The notes under the pieces were generated by a model that worked only from the letters and a program-made list of their open reading frames with translations, was not told where the DNA came from and searched no databases. DNA of 47,534 nt, taken from NCBI GenBank assembly GCA_022925895.1, contig JAKSYS010000498.1, positions 1 through 47,534 of the forward strand. Reading direction: 5' to 3'. Origin of the DNA: Fragilaria crotonensis. Taxonomy: Eukaryota > Bacillariophyta > Fragilariophyceae > Fragilariales > Fragilariaceae. The translations under genes were made by a program, and so were the position numbers. This document shows, piece after piece, positions 1-11,981 of the stretch (positions are counted from its first letter, which is position 1; each line of letters starts with the position of its first letter).

Positions 1-1327
1 TTGATTGATTGAATATATTTCTCTAGAAATGTATATCCAAATTCAGGAGTGCACATGCACCAATTTTTTGTGACGGTCCCACCACATGGTCGCGGCATGT
101 GTCTAATTCTTAAATGCATCATAATTCATCCGACACACATATATGTTCACGTAGGATGTAGGAAGACAATTTTGTGTTGGTGCCCCACCACATGGTTGGA
201 ATGATATGTGGATTCATGCGCATCTTTCTTAAGTATCACCTTTATTGCCAGCCACTGTATTGATATTTACTACTATATAGGTACACTTTACAAGTCGTTA
301 CTACATAAAAACTCCCATTTAACAGCTCAATTGTTGTGACATGTGTAACATCGTAGATAACTATATATAAGTGCATGCTGTTTTCATCGTGAAGTCCCAC
401 ATCGTGTAATCTTGTTTATTGCTGTATCTTCTCGCTACTCATCGTACGTATTCCTCCGTACTAATTTCGCTCACATTTCCCGCAAATCTTCAGAATTACT
501 CATATTATCACTCGAGTTTGACTGAATGAGGTGTTGTTGTTACCATCCAGTAGCACATCATTGATTTCTGTCTTACGTTGTCAGCGTTTGTTGTTGCCAT
601 TTTGTAACAAGTGAACGTCCTGACAAATTGTAGTGGTATTTGTTTCTGATCTGCTCCCATCGTTTTCGTGTAAGTGTGGCGAGTCATCCTCATTGTTGCC
701 ATTAGTAACAATTCATCGTTACCAGTAGTAACGATGCATGAGGAATAGATGTTCACTCTGTTGCGAGGACAGGGATCAGCCAGTTTTGAAGTGGTGTTGT
801 TGGTGGGCTGCTTTCTTGAAGGGCTTGCGTCTGAATTGTTACCATCCAGTAACAAGAAGCAGCGTCATGCACATGATTGGCGTAAAGATTTTCCGACAGC
901 GATGTCGGTTGACTTGATATTTGTCTTTGTTTCCATTCAGTAATGAATATGAGTAGCACATTATTGCTGTCTTGCAGGTAGTGCCTGTGAACCAGCATCA
1001 TTGTTGCCAACCACCAGTAATGATGATGGGTATGCTGATTCGGCGCAGGTGGAGCATGAAACATGTCGTTCATTGTTCTCCGTCTTGGTTTTACATCATC
1101 TGTTGCGGTTAAGCTGCCTAGTAGTACTAAACCGCTTCATTTCACCGACAGCTCCTATGTCGTCTTCTTGTCCTTCTGCTCCTGGCCGTCGTCATATTCC
1201 GACAACTCCATCTGGGCGTGTTGTCGTACCATTTAGTGAAGCTACGAGTCTGACGAACCGGAAGCGAGGTGCTCGTTCGCCCCCCTCGCATGAACGTCCT
1301 TGTCGTCATCGGGCTTTGCTACGTCGT
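1..1327. other. intergenic, degenerate short repeats
   Basis: I see no convincing gene here. Short open frames on both strands between 508 and 1459 overlap each other and look like chance frames. Between about 530 and 1030 a degenerate unit resembling TTGTTACCATCCAGTAACAA recurs about five times (near 537, 701, 836, 937 and 1003). Each copy is partly self-complementary (GTTAC...GTAAC). The open frames through this part owe their repeated peptide pieces to that unit. Confidence 0.5.
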
Positions 1328-3891
1328 CTACCCTATGTGATCCCTGATGTTGTTGGTCGCCGGACATATCCTGGTACGCTTGCATACAATCACGCCATCA
1401 GCATCGGTCTCAAGAGTGTACTTCTTACCTTGAAGGTGATGAGTATTAGGTGCTGTTGATATACGGGGTGAGGACAAACTGTCCAAATTTGCAGCACACT
1501 TCCGGATTGCAAGATTTTCTACATAACGCATGGCTGCTTGCAGAGTGAATGTTTGTTGACGCTTCTGCGTATTTCGCGTCGTGTCCTTTGAGATGGTTAT
1601 GTGGGCGGACTCTGCGTAGCTGCTGTTTGTGACCTCAGGGATGCCAAAGTCGAGGATGTCTTCATCCATGTGCAATACGAGGTGGGTCTTTATGGTTGTG
1701 TTTCCCATTGCACCAGAAAGTCGAGGGCAACAAACTTCAACGAGCGCATCAGGGATGACACAGCTAGACCCGATCGTTTGGCAGAAAGACGTGATATGCG
1801 GCTTTGCTTGAGCCAAGCGTGCCACTCCAGCAGAGAAGTCAGGAACATCCTCCAGTCTTCGACAAAGCTGGGTTGCTGAGTGTCATGTCCACTTCAGCCT
1901 CAGAGTGTTTTCTCTTTGACATCTTCGATGACTTGAAAATTTCAGAAAAGTGAGTGGTGGACAGTGAGATGAGCATGACAAATATGCAGCCAGCATACTC
2001 GTGTCCAGGAATGTTCGCGCCGGAAGTAAAACCCTTTGTGACCGTTGTCTTGGGAACAACTCGATCACTCTGACGGGACAAGCGATTACTGATGTCCAAC
2101 ATCAGAATATCAAACCTCCTTGCGGATTCCGAGGCCTTTCCAATTTGCTTGAAAAAGAATCGAGGACATTTTGAACCATCCAAGCAGAACAAGATGAAGG
2201 ATCTCACCGGGACATGCACCAAATATGCCACGATTGTTGTGTGCACCAAACCGAACAGAATCGAATGCATTGATCAGAAACTGTTGCGAATTAGCCTTCA
2301 GCGATGCAAAATCCCTATTGGCAACCATTTGATTGACTGCGTATGGTGTTCGTTTTGCATATGACCTAGCCTTGGAATAACCGGACTTCTCAGTTGGACA
2401 AACACAAGCGCGACAAAGCTGTGCAACCTTCGATGTGCGGGATTGATAATGACCACAAAGAGAATCGTGGCCAACGGTATCTCCAAGTATGAAAGGAACA
2501 TATGGGTGGAGGTGAACGGGGAATGACTTTCCACGATAGTGAAGATCCCACTTCAAGCCAGATTCTTGGAGATCGAGATATCCAGACTCACGTAGAATGA
2601 AGTCGATTTGAAGGTGATATTCATTAAGACGGTAACAAGCTTCTGAAACATGAGGAGGTGAGATGATGGGAAGGGGTGTACTGGGTCGTGTTGAATCTCC
2701 CTCTTGGAATGAACGTTGCTTTATTGGTGTGGTGTTGATGAAACCCAAGACGCGCATCGCTGCAGGGTTTTGCGTACGTTGTGTTTCATCAACCCATAAG
2801 AAATGACGATTGGCTCCAAACTCAACTTCCCACCACCGCCAATGTCACATGTGGTCTTGTCGATAGCAAGCACACAGGAAGTAACATATCCTCGGCTTTC
2901 TTAACCAACAAATCGTATGTCTTCAGGTACGACCGACCAGAATTGATGTCCCCAAAACTAAACCCGAGGGTCGCGCAAAAGGATCGACATCAGGTTTTCG
3001 GGGTCGTGGAAAATATAGTTCTCGTCTCGATTGAGGTCAGGACATGAAAGGAAAGAATTGAAGACAGCGTGGGCATTAAAATAAACAACGTCAACAGTGC
3101 AGTTAGAGTACGGGAGGTAGAGATGTTTCACGATGGGAGAAAGACCTTCGTAATCCACACGATCACGTAACTTGTCGACAACAGTTTTGCGAGCTGATGG
3201 GAAGGTCGTGGAACGTATGTCCTCTGGAGCATGATCTGACAGCCCACTTCATTACCTCGTCATATGCAATCATCGGACATTTTAATCTCTGCAGGGTACG
3301 GAGGAGATCAACCTGCACCTCTTCTTCCAAAGAAAATAAGGCACCATCGAGACCACCATTGACCTCGCTCTCCAAAGGAAACACCATGAAAGATGGGAAC
3401 ATTTGTAGCAGGTTCATCGGAATCCTCCGAAGAAATATCAACGTTTGTTTCTGAACTTCCAGCAAAATCATCCTCGGAACAGAATGTTTTCCAGCTGCAT
3501 TATCATTAGTTTCGTCAAAACCATCCGCAACAAAGAAATCGGAGGATTTACGAAAAGAATTGTCAATGTCAGGGGAATAATTGTATTGATTACCATCAGC
3601 AAGTGACATGGAAGCGCTATGACAATGGTTGCCATCCGGTGCGTTGATCATCGTTTGGCCGTGAACAGATGAATATGATACACGATCGGACAACAAAATC
3701 GGATCTCTGTAAAAGTCCAAGGAACACTGGGGGAAGTTTGAGAAATGGCGAGATAGTCCCATTGGACCAGAAACGACAGATCGACCACAGGAAGGGCATT
3801 GTTCCTTCTCTGGGGAAAGCATCAACCTTTTGTTCGTATCTCGCTTGCGTGCGTTCTCAATCCGGCGGGACAGTCGGGATTGAAGGCTCAT
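1328..3891 (-). pseudogene. Plavaka/KDZ-like DDE transposase, multiply frameshifted relic
   Basis: Consecutive minus-strand frames can be read as one protein. It starts at 3891 with a C2HC-like finger (CPSCGR...GLSRHFSNFPQC). A segment follows in which the frame changes near 3190 (then KTVVDKLRDRVDYEGLSP), near 2960 and again near 2860-2750. This brings in the segment DMLLPVCL...LAIDKTTCDIGG...LSLEPI and then RVLGFIN. Next is GACPGEILHLVLLGWFK, a frameshift in an A-run near 2150, then RLSRQSDR and GFTSGANIPGHEYAG. The C-terminal part has LHMDEDILDFGIPEVTNSSYAESAH. These motifs fit, from memory, the Plavaka-type (CACTA-related) or KDZ transposases common in protists and fungi. At least five frame changes make it non-functional. 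The exact superfamily name is uncertain, and I found no terminal repeats. Confidence 0.7.
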
Positions 3892-4296
3892 GGTGGTTGA
3901 ACCGGCAAAACAGACAGGGCGAAGTGAAGGGGCAACAGAAAGAAGGAAGGCAGTGAAGTCAGTGAAAGGAAGAAAGTGACTTGCTCTGTAATATACATGT
4001 GGAGCATACTATTTCAAGGCGCAATGATTGAAAATTGAAGTCACGACATCACCATGTGTGTGTCGATACGCGTAAAACAACCGGTATGCACGAAACATAG
4101 AGATGTGCAGGACACACTTTGGAGTGTTGAACCGTAAAATGCCGTGCTTTTGAAATGGTTGACAGATTGTAAATGAGGTGCCTAAACACAGAAATAGTAC
4201 AGAGACATTTACAAATGTGCAAAACGTAACAGAAATGGCCAAAAATTGTAAAATTGTGTACTATGAAATAGTACATGTAAAACCCGCCACCTTCCG
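3892..4296. other. intergenic between two transposon relics
   Basis: This is AT-rich DNA upstream of the transposase relic. No gene or clear terminal repeat is visible. Copia-like coding sequence begins abruptly near 4290. Confidence 0.4.
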
Positions 4297-5251
4297 ATGA
4301 AGCTTTTCGCGAACTTGGAAGCGAAGAACTTAAGTTTTACTCGCGAGGGTACGTTCACCGACTTCCTCGGCATCAATTTCACTCGCGATGCAACGAATGG
4401 AACCCTGACCCTCACTCAGAAGGGTCTCATTCAAAAGATCAAGGAAGCGACTGGCATGTCCGACAGCAATTACAATTGGACGCCAGCCGCTCAGGCCGCA
4501 CTTGGAATCGACCCCGATGGCCCTCCCATGACGGAAACGTGGAGCTACCGTTCAATTGTCGGCATGCTCCTCTATTTGTCCACAAACACTCGCCCCGACA
4601 TTGCTTTCGCCGTCAGCCAGGTCGCCCGGTTCTGTCACAACCCGAAACGAAGCCATGCATCCGCCGTCAAAACTCTCGTTCGATACTTGCATCGCACGAG
4701 CGACATGGGTATGATCGTCAAGCCCACTGGCACCCTGAATCTCGACTGTTACGTCGACGCCGACTTCGCTGGCCTTCACGGCCGCGATCCCGATCGCTCT
4801 CCGACCTCCGCGAAGTCTCGAACTGGATACATCATCACGCTTGGCGGATGTCCTATTTTGTGGAAATCCCACCTCCAAAGCGAAATTTCCTTGTCCACTC
4901 TCGAAGCCGAATACTCCGCTCTCAGCTCCGCCATGCGTACTCTCTTGCCCCTCCGCTCCATGCTTCAGGAAGTCGCCTCCGGCATCAAACTTCCTCGCAC
5001 GTTCACATCGACGATCAAGTGTCAAGTCTTCGAGGACAACAATGGCGCCCTTCTCCTTGCTGTGAATCAGCGCATCACGAACCGCACGAAGTACTTCCAG
5101 GTGAAGTGGCACTTCTTCTGGCAGCACGTGCGTGACGGCACGGTTGCCATCGTGAAGGTCGACACTCAGGAGCAGTGGGCAGATTTTCTTACGAAAAGGA
5201 CTAAATCGTGAGAGTTTCGAACGCGTCCGCAAACTGGTCCAAGGATGGTAA
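4297..5251 (+). pseudogene. Ty1/copia Pol fragment (end of RT plus RNase H)
   Basis: This is a 5'-truncated copia polyprotein. The first ATG is not a genuine start: the sequence enters in the RT connection region (FTDFLGINFTRD). RT-thumb motifs such as YRSIVGMLLYLSTNTRPDIA follow (about residues 83-102). RNase H is then recognisable by VDADFAG (D154/D156), STLEAEYSAL (E203), EDNNGALLLA (D247) and WADFLTK (D295). Gag, protease, integrase and most of RT are missing. An extra A in the AAAAG run near 5192 shifts the frame, so the open frame stops at 5211. Correcting it continues as GLNRESFERVRKLVQGW to a stop at 5249-5251, the usual copia C-terminus. No LTR pair could be identified. It is a dead fragment. 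Confidence 0.9.
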
Positions 5252-5731
5252 CGGCCACCCAAACCCTTGTGTCTCTTGTTCAAACTGTAACCCTCGTTTA
5301 ACTCGTATATATTTTAACTGACGTTTTGTGTTTTGTTTCAGCATTCATGGATGAAAGGGAGAATTGAAACCTACGCTGCACTGGACTGCGATTCCATCGT
5401 TGTACTGTGCTACTGTGAGATCATCCATCGAAATGTGAAACATGATACGCTGTACTGTCCGGTCTCTAATTAATTTCGTACGAACTACCCGAAATGTCAA
5501 GTGCCACTTGACACGTTCGACGAGTTTGTCGTTCATACGATCGAGTGCCGAATTTTACTGTAGCTTATAATTTCTCGGAACGTACTTTGTGTGAAACCTT
5601 CCTACAGTAATTTTCCTACGGTACTACGTACTATTTTCTACGATTAGAGTATCATCTCCGGTGATAGTCTCAAGTCCTCCCAATCAAGCATTATTCCGGT
5701 AGTCACAGCTGTATCGTCAACGTATCATCAG
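5252..5731. other. intergenic
   Basis: There is no gene here. The first part may be the 3' untranslated or LTR remnant of the copia fragment, but without a second LTR it cannot be delimited. The last 200 bases would hold the promoter of the methyltransferase. Confidence 0.4.
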
Positions 5732-6909
5732 GTGGTATTGAGAAGCATCATAGTCATCATGCTGTCCATGTCCTCCGGAATGCATACTCACACTCACACG
5801 CGTGCTGCACAGCAACACTCTAGCGCTGTTACTGTTGCAGCTTCGGGGATTGTTTCACATTCCACTACCTTGAGAGATTCCGACGTGATACTCAATGATG
5901 TCAAGTCTTGCCTTTTCGATGGAAACGATGACGATGACGACATGGTCATTGCGGTGAACAGAGTTACCGGAGGTCCGAGTGGTTCATTAGAGAGGTTACT
6001 TGACAGCAAGTATTATTCATTCCAAGATCTTGGTGAGAGAAAAGGATGGTATTCTCCCTCCGCAAAGGCATACGATGACTGCCGTCCCAAGTATCCTGAT
6101 CAAATTCTCGATGAAGCCTTGCGTTTCGTTACTGGGAAATCAATTCTAGAGATTGGCAGTGGTCCAGGAACGGCAACCGCTTCCTTGGCCGAACGCGGCT
6201 ACGATCTGACATGTCTGGAACCCAACGCAGATTTTTGTGCGATTGCTCGGCGGAGGGCCACAACCATGACTGTCAGACCCCATCACCAAGTCGTTGGTCA
6301 TGAGTCTCCTTTGAAACGAACTAGAAAAGTAGCACCATCACCAGCATCTGTGCTTATCGAAAACATTTCATTCGAAGAGGCATCGACCGAAGGTTCCAAC
6401 TTTGATGCCATTGTCGCAGCAACATCCATGCACTGGATTCCTGCTGACGTGGCGTTCCCAAAAGCCGCAAAGTCACTCAAAGAAGGAGGATGTTTGGTGT
6501 TGCTCTGGAATATGATGCTAACACCGTACTCGGCTATTGATTTGAGAAGATCAAGCAAGCGCACGGGCTCGAGTTTCAATCGCTGCTGGCTTGGAGCAAC
6601 GAAGACTTTCAGAAGGAAGTTGCCAATTCAGTGGGTGACCTCATGATGAAATCTGGTCACTTTGAAAACCTCCGTACGAATGAAGCGAGACAACTTGTCA
6701 CCTACACTGCAGCACAATACCTGGGCCTACTCAGTACATACTCATTCTACATGCGGTTGGCCGTCGACGAGAGGATTAGTTTGTTTGAGAGAATACAAAA
6801 GGTTATTGATGAAGATCTCGGTGGTACCATCGAGTTGAGCTATCTTTCATTATATCATGTGGCCACAAAGAAGCGGGAAATAACATCACCGAAGGATGTG
6901 TTACTCTAG
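5732..6909 (+). CDS. class I SAM-dependent methyltransferase, one frameshift
   Basis: The product is predicted to transfer a methyl group from S-adenosylmethionine to an unknown, probably small, substrate. Motif I is ILEIGSGPGTATASLAERG (about residues 138-156), the acidic post-I motif is CLEPN, and a later core strand is FDAIVAATSMHWIPADV (about 224-240) followed by LKEGGCLVLLWN. This matches the Methyltransf_11-type family with the ATSMHW signature. The N-terminus starts with a hydrophobic stretch (about residues 4-12) and could be a targeting signal; the ATG at 5759 is an alternative start. The frame breaks near 6541: adding one T to the TTT run yields AIDFEKIKQAHGLEFQSLL, which runs without a stop into the frame ending at 6909 (about 392 residues). 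One missing base in a T-run is either an assembly slip or a recent null mutation. The family call is firm; the function is unknown. Confidence 0.8.
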
Positions 6910-8226
6910 TCTCATCCATTAAAATGCATGTGCGCACTTCTATCATCCACTGTATATCAGGGAGTGTCTCCACGATAGCCTCTATGATGTTCATGCACCA
7001 TGGAGTGCTTCGACTTAGTACACATGTCAATACACGGGATTGCAAATTTGCTAAATGCATCTGGTTGAGGTACAAGAGAACCTACCCTTGATGCAAGATG
7101 CGCTGTCTGCAACACCGCATCGACAGCAATGGTGTCAAGAATGCATTTGACAAGTCGTGAAGATTCGAATTCGCATGCCTCCCACATCATGGAATGGTTG
7201 CTTTTTGTGCTAGCATATATGGTGCTTTCAGGTTTTATTGAAGATTCATGGATCGGATCACCAGAAACTGGGTAGGTATGCCCTTCTGATGTCTCTTGTA
7301 TGAATGCCTAATGACGTCACCAATTAGACCTGGTTTCTGGTATGATATCTGCTCCTGCAAGCTGCAAGTCATGTTTTAGTTTTCATTGCTACTGTATCAT
7401 ACATCATACGAGTAGTTTTAGGTCACTCTGTGGAATCAATCCGCGACATGAATTATTCCTTGATTATTCTACGGAAGATATAGTACAATTTTCAATATGG
7501 CACTCAGCATAAATGCTAGATAATTGTATTCGGTTTTCAACGCCTTCAGACTTCCGACTCAATTCAAGGCCGAAGAGTTAACGCTGACGCAGGCGGACCA
7601 TTTTGCAGGTCGGCGACATCACATCTAACACCAACCCTAATGAAGTGATCGCTAACGTAGCGGTGATAAAATACCAGTGCGTTTCATCTGCTGTGACATT
7701 CCCTCTCATGGTTGATGATAGCCCGAAAAATAATGTATTGAGTGCTTAACGTTGCTCTTCCTATTAGATAATTATGCGTATTCTCGCCATTTTCATGTGA
7801 CCTAGGACACAACGTCGAGTCAACTGTGATTTATTTAGGATATCAGAAAAGGGCTTGTCACATTAATGTTCCGTCTCCTGCTGGAGCTGTCGCGTGGTGG
7901 TGGTAAGGCACAGTGATCACTGCAAATTCTGGCTGTCAAAGACTACTGCAATGAATTCTAACATACACCGTTCCATTTACTTATTACAATACAATCATGC
8001 ATTTACTGTTTGTCAAAACACGACTGGGATTGAATGCATTCAATTTCTTTTGACAATTTTTCTAATTCATGCATGTTCTTGTCACCTGTCTGGCATCTTG
8101 TCTGTTTCCATGGATCAATATAATCAAATTTGGAAAAAATTCATCCAAACGCCATCTTTATATTACCTTTGAATTCCAAGCAAGAAGCCAGCATGTGCTT
8201 GCTGAAAGTAAACTGAAATCAATTCT
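6910..8226. other. intergenic, nothing recognised
   Basis: AT-rich, with only short overlapping frames on both strands. I recognised no gene, RNA or terminal repeat. Confidence 0.4.
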
Positions 8227-8742
8227 TTAGAGGCTATAAACTTGCACTGTTGCAAGGGTGTTGATATTGAGCTTCTCGCAAACAACTCTTGTCTGTGTTG
8301 CAACAACCCCCCTTGCTTGATATTTTGCTCTCCCACCACATGCGGCGGCTGAGTATAATTCGTTGAAGGTTGGGCATGTATTTTGAGTGTTGGCAGTGCT
8401 GCTTAAGGTCTTCAATAACGTAATCCTCCACATTGCTCGACTCGGGTGTAAGCAACGAAGCATGTGATCGCAATCCTCTCAGCAACAGAAACAGAGCGGG
8501 GGGGGGGCATGTACACTCCCCCCCTTGAATTTGTTTTTCAAACCAGTCGTTGGGAGGATATCAAGCTGGATGAACTTCATCGAGTGCGAGCATCGTTGCT
8601 TGTTCCATTTCAATGCTTGACCAAGGGCCTTCCCATCAATGTTTTCCATTATCAATCCTGAGCAATTGTGTTTTCTGCAAATGTATTCCATTAATTGTGG
8701 ATCTGTCACATTCGTTCGGATAGTGTCTTCGTACCTTGACAT
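8227..8742 (-). pseudogene. short relic of a retroelement-type ORF
   Basis: Two adjoining minus-strand frames look like pieces of one protein. The first, from 8742, has a segment like TDPQLMEYICRKHNCSGLIM followed by NIDGKALGQALKWNKQRCSH and ends near CFCC. The second (8485 to 8227) includes FNELYSAAACGGRAKY in another frame. The first piece resembles, from memory, the C-terminal region of retroelement ORFs that recur in diatom genomes (a W/L-rich segment ending in a Cys pair). A run of ten G (8498-8507) and seven C (8518-8524) lies at the join and may mark the break. I could not assign a family with certainty. Confidence 0.35.
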
Positions 8743-10324
8743 AATGGTTCCCTCAGCTGTAACTTAGTGCGCTCAGGTATGCGGCAATAAAGTGGTAAAA
8801 GGTTAATGCGGGAAGTAGCTAAAGTTTGTGATACTGCCCAGTAATCCTGTCAGCATCCATGTTTAATTGTGCCAGTGAGGGAAGAATATGATTCGGTGTC
8901 TTGCTTGTCGTCATGATGACCCTCAACATATTCCATTTGGCTGGTCGCTTGGAAGTTATCATAAGTTTACACCACTCCCACTCACCGTTTGGACCATATT
9001 ATTTTTATATGAGAATGCTCTTCACTTGCATTCGCTATGAGGTGCGACCCTGCACCGTTTGTGGGGCTCTGAGAGGGACTGCTGAGAGCAGCTTGGGTTC
9101 TTGCATATGGGATTCTTGGTCCTCGCATCCTGTAACTCTAAATTCATAATATCATGAAAATGATGGAATGTAGGGATGAAAATGATGATGACAACAATGA
9201 TGCTTAAATATGATAAAGTCATGCCAATGCGGACGAGGAGGATGAGCCATCAGCGTTTGTCAAAAGAGTGGTCGCGATTAGGATACTTCGTCCTACTTAG
9301 TATTCTACAGAGCATACCAGCATCAGGTAGATTTTGTCAGCTTTGCATAAAGTCAATGAATATTCATAGTCCAAAGTCTTGAATTATATAAAGGAACCCG
9401 TTCGCATCTCAAAGCCCACCCTCAGATTCCGAATTCATAATTGGGATTTTGTATTGAATTATAGAATGGTCAATGGGTAACCCTGACAGAACACTTTTTG
9501 TCTCCAAATCAGGTCTACTGGTGATCAAAGTCCTCACCAAAAGGATAAAGCCCAGTGGTTCTGTAACATTATTTTGCAAAAATGACAAAACCAAATCTTG
9601 TTGTTTTTCGTCAGGAGCCGTGATTCTTTTCGAACTAAAGAGCAAGAAGAAAGGCAAATAGGATTCTCGCCTTAACCTGTCCTTCTACAATATTTCACAG
9701 AGAGCTTGGGAATTATTAATGCTAGTCTAGCTAAGAAGGACCATTTAATCAAAGTTTCCTGCCTCCTCTACTCTATCCCACCTCTATGAGCATTTCAGAA
9801 TGAATTGCATTTTGTAGGTGGGGTTAGGGTTAACACCACGACCAAAAACTCGCTCGTAGCTCGTAGAGTAGTTCAAGTACATAGCCCGAAAAGGACACAA
9901 TTTGGTCGTTATGAACCGTTTTAGAACTTTGTTCATAATCTATAATCCCAAATATTCTATGTTAAATTTGAATTTGTACATAAATTAAAAACGATTATGA
10001 TTCAGTGTGATTATTGTATTGATACCTCTCCGGCTACGTATAAGACTACCACGAGTAGGGTAGAACGTAGAACAACAAGCGCTGTTTACAGCAAACCGAA
10101 GAAAAATCATATGAAGGGAGCATTTACTGAAAAATGTGTTCTCGGCTGCAGACTGCAGTGCACGTAAAGGATGCATCAAGTCATCAAGTCATTTAGACAT
10201 CCATGGCAGTCATCTTTTTTACAAACACAAAGCAAACTGAAATAGCGATTGCAATAGAGTCAATACAGCTCAGTGGATCAGTCCAAGCAACATCAGCCAG
10301 GGATCAACGATCAACAGCAAGATT
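8743..10324. other. intergenic, nothing recognised
   Basis: Only short frames of 60-90 codons are present, without family motifs. The last 100 bases before 10325 would contain the promoter of glycosyltransferase copy 1. Confidence 0.4.
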
Positions 10325-11981
10325 ATGGTCGAAGCGAGAAAGCGAAGAAACATTTTATCTGAAGTGCAAATTCAATTCAGACGTCACATACAATCAAATT
10401 GGCGATATCTACTGGCTGGAGCTGCGATTCTGTTGACGGCTGTAGCTGTCTTTCAGTCTCAAGAATCAATCAAGTCCGATGACACCTTGGCTACGAAAGA
10501 AATCGCATTGAACAGTGCTCACAAGTTCGAAAACGCTCAGGCTCCATCGCAGACGAATGCAGAATCCACTGGTTCTGATCTACATTTGTCAAGATGTGGC
10601 ATGACGTGGGAAAAGTACTACGCACAACTCCCACCAGCTAACGCTGACGATCCAACGAACCGTCCATTCCTATGGATCGTCTCTGGTGGTGATGAATACC
10701 GTGACAATCTAGGTATCATTTTGGCAAAGTGGAAGACGTTGGGTATTGATCCAGTTCTAGTGGTCGCACTTGACGAAGTCAGCAAGGTGGCCTGCAAAAT
10801 GGGATTCGCCGCTGTTTATTGGGATGCACCAATTGCTTCCTACTCGCGAGTCGCAGATTCGAAATTTTCGGTCGCAGCATCCATTTGCGATCGAGGATAC
10901 CGTTCCTTCTTTATTGAAATGGATGTGTTCTGTCGCAAAATCCTATTCCCCTGTTCGTTAAGGAAAATCGGGATCTAGTCAGCGTGGGACATGGTGATGT
11001 TGGGTACGCTGTGAATATCAGGACGTTCTTGGCATCTCCACGATGGGTCCGTTTTTTCGTGGACTATCGAAGGTACTGAGCTACAGTCTTGAAAATCGCC
11101 AACACACGAATCAGGCCAACTGGACTGTTGAGTTCTTCGATCAAAGTATTTATCGTCATTGCCTTCCTCCTGAACGCGAAAATGAGGATGATGATGTCGA
11201 GTTTGCTCGGTTTGAATATTATCTCTTCAACGACACGGAGCGGAAGCACGACTTGCTTCAGCACTGTCGAGAGTTCAGTAACTTTACACGCAAGATCCTC
11301 CCTCATCACATCATGTCATGTCACGACCCACCCACCATTTACGATTCCACGTATTGCATTCATCCGCTGGCATCGCAGCCGTTCACGTCGTTCGCCTACA
11401 AATTGGGAGTTGCTAAGTTTTATGGTTGGGACCCACAGCCCATCGACCCCGATGAGAAATTCCTCAAGCTTACCGCCGGTGACATTGAATCCAATAATTG
11501 CTGGAACCGTTGCTTTCAACATGATACACGCATGAACGATTTCACCTTCTACGACAAGGTGGCCATGTACATCAGCGTTATGGTGGAGATTGCAGAAAGC
11601 ACAGATCGGACGTTGCTTCTGCCCCAATACATTCGTGACAAGGATTCTTGGGCACTCACGACTCATGGTATAGTCAACGTGCGAACGTTGGGTGTACCGT
11701 ATCGAGTTCTGCCTCCGCACCAATCTCATGATTTCGGAGAAGAAGATACCGCAGTTGTTTATGCAGCCCACAACTTTTCCGAAACGTTTCGTTGCGCCAC
11801 TGACAAAAGGTATGATGACGTGAAAGTGTTGTCCATCATGAAAATTTGCAATGTGCGCGACTATAAGCTCGAGGTGCTTGAGACTCGACGTAAGAAAATG
11901 GGTTGGTGTTTTGACACGGATCAGGAATGGTCAAGGGTGATTGGTGGTTGGATGAGCTTTTGTGAGGCGAATCCCGTGTAA
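10325..11981 (+). pseudogene. type II membrane glycosyltransferase (Nucleotid_trans-like), copy 1, two frameshifts
   Basis: The protein has a short basic cytoplasmic N-terminus, one membrane anchor (about residues 28-44, YLLAGAAILLTAVAVF), a linker, then a lumenal domain. The catalytic core includes LWIVSGGDEYRDNLGIILAKW, an alpha/beta strand (VLVVALD) and FFIEMDVFCRK with a D-x-D-like EMD (D200). This resembles the nucleotide-diphospho-sugar transferases of PF03407, which act in the Golgi on proteins or wall polymers. Compared with copy 2, one A is missing after residue 205 (near 10940) and one base near 11041; from there the frame is open to the TAA at 11979-11981 (312 codons). Without those losses it would have about 552 residues. 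The donor and acceptor sugars cannot be inferred. Either a pseudogene or a gene damaged by assembly indels. Confidence 0.7.

Noticed and set aside
4552..5283. 243-codon minus-strand open frame
   Set aside because: Antisense shadow of the copia RNase H region.
9826..9836. GGGTTAGGGTTA, telomere-like
   Set aside because: Only two units in the middle of unique DNA; not an array.
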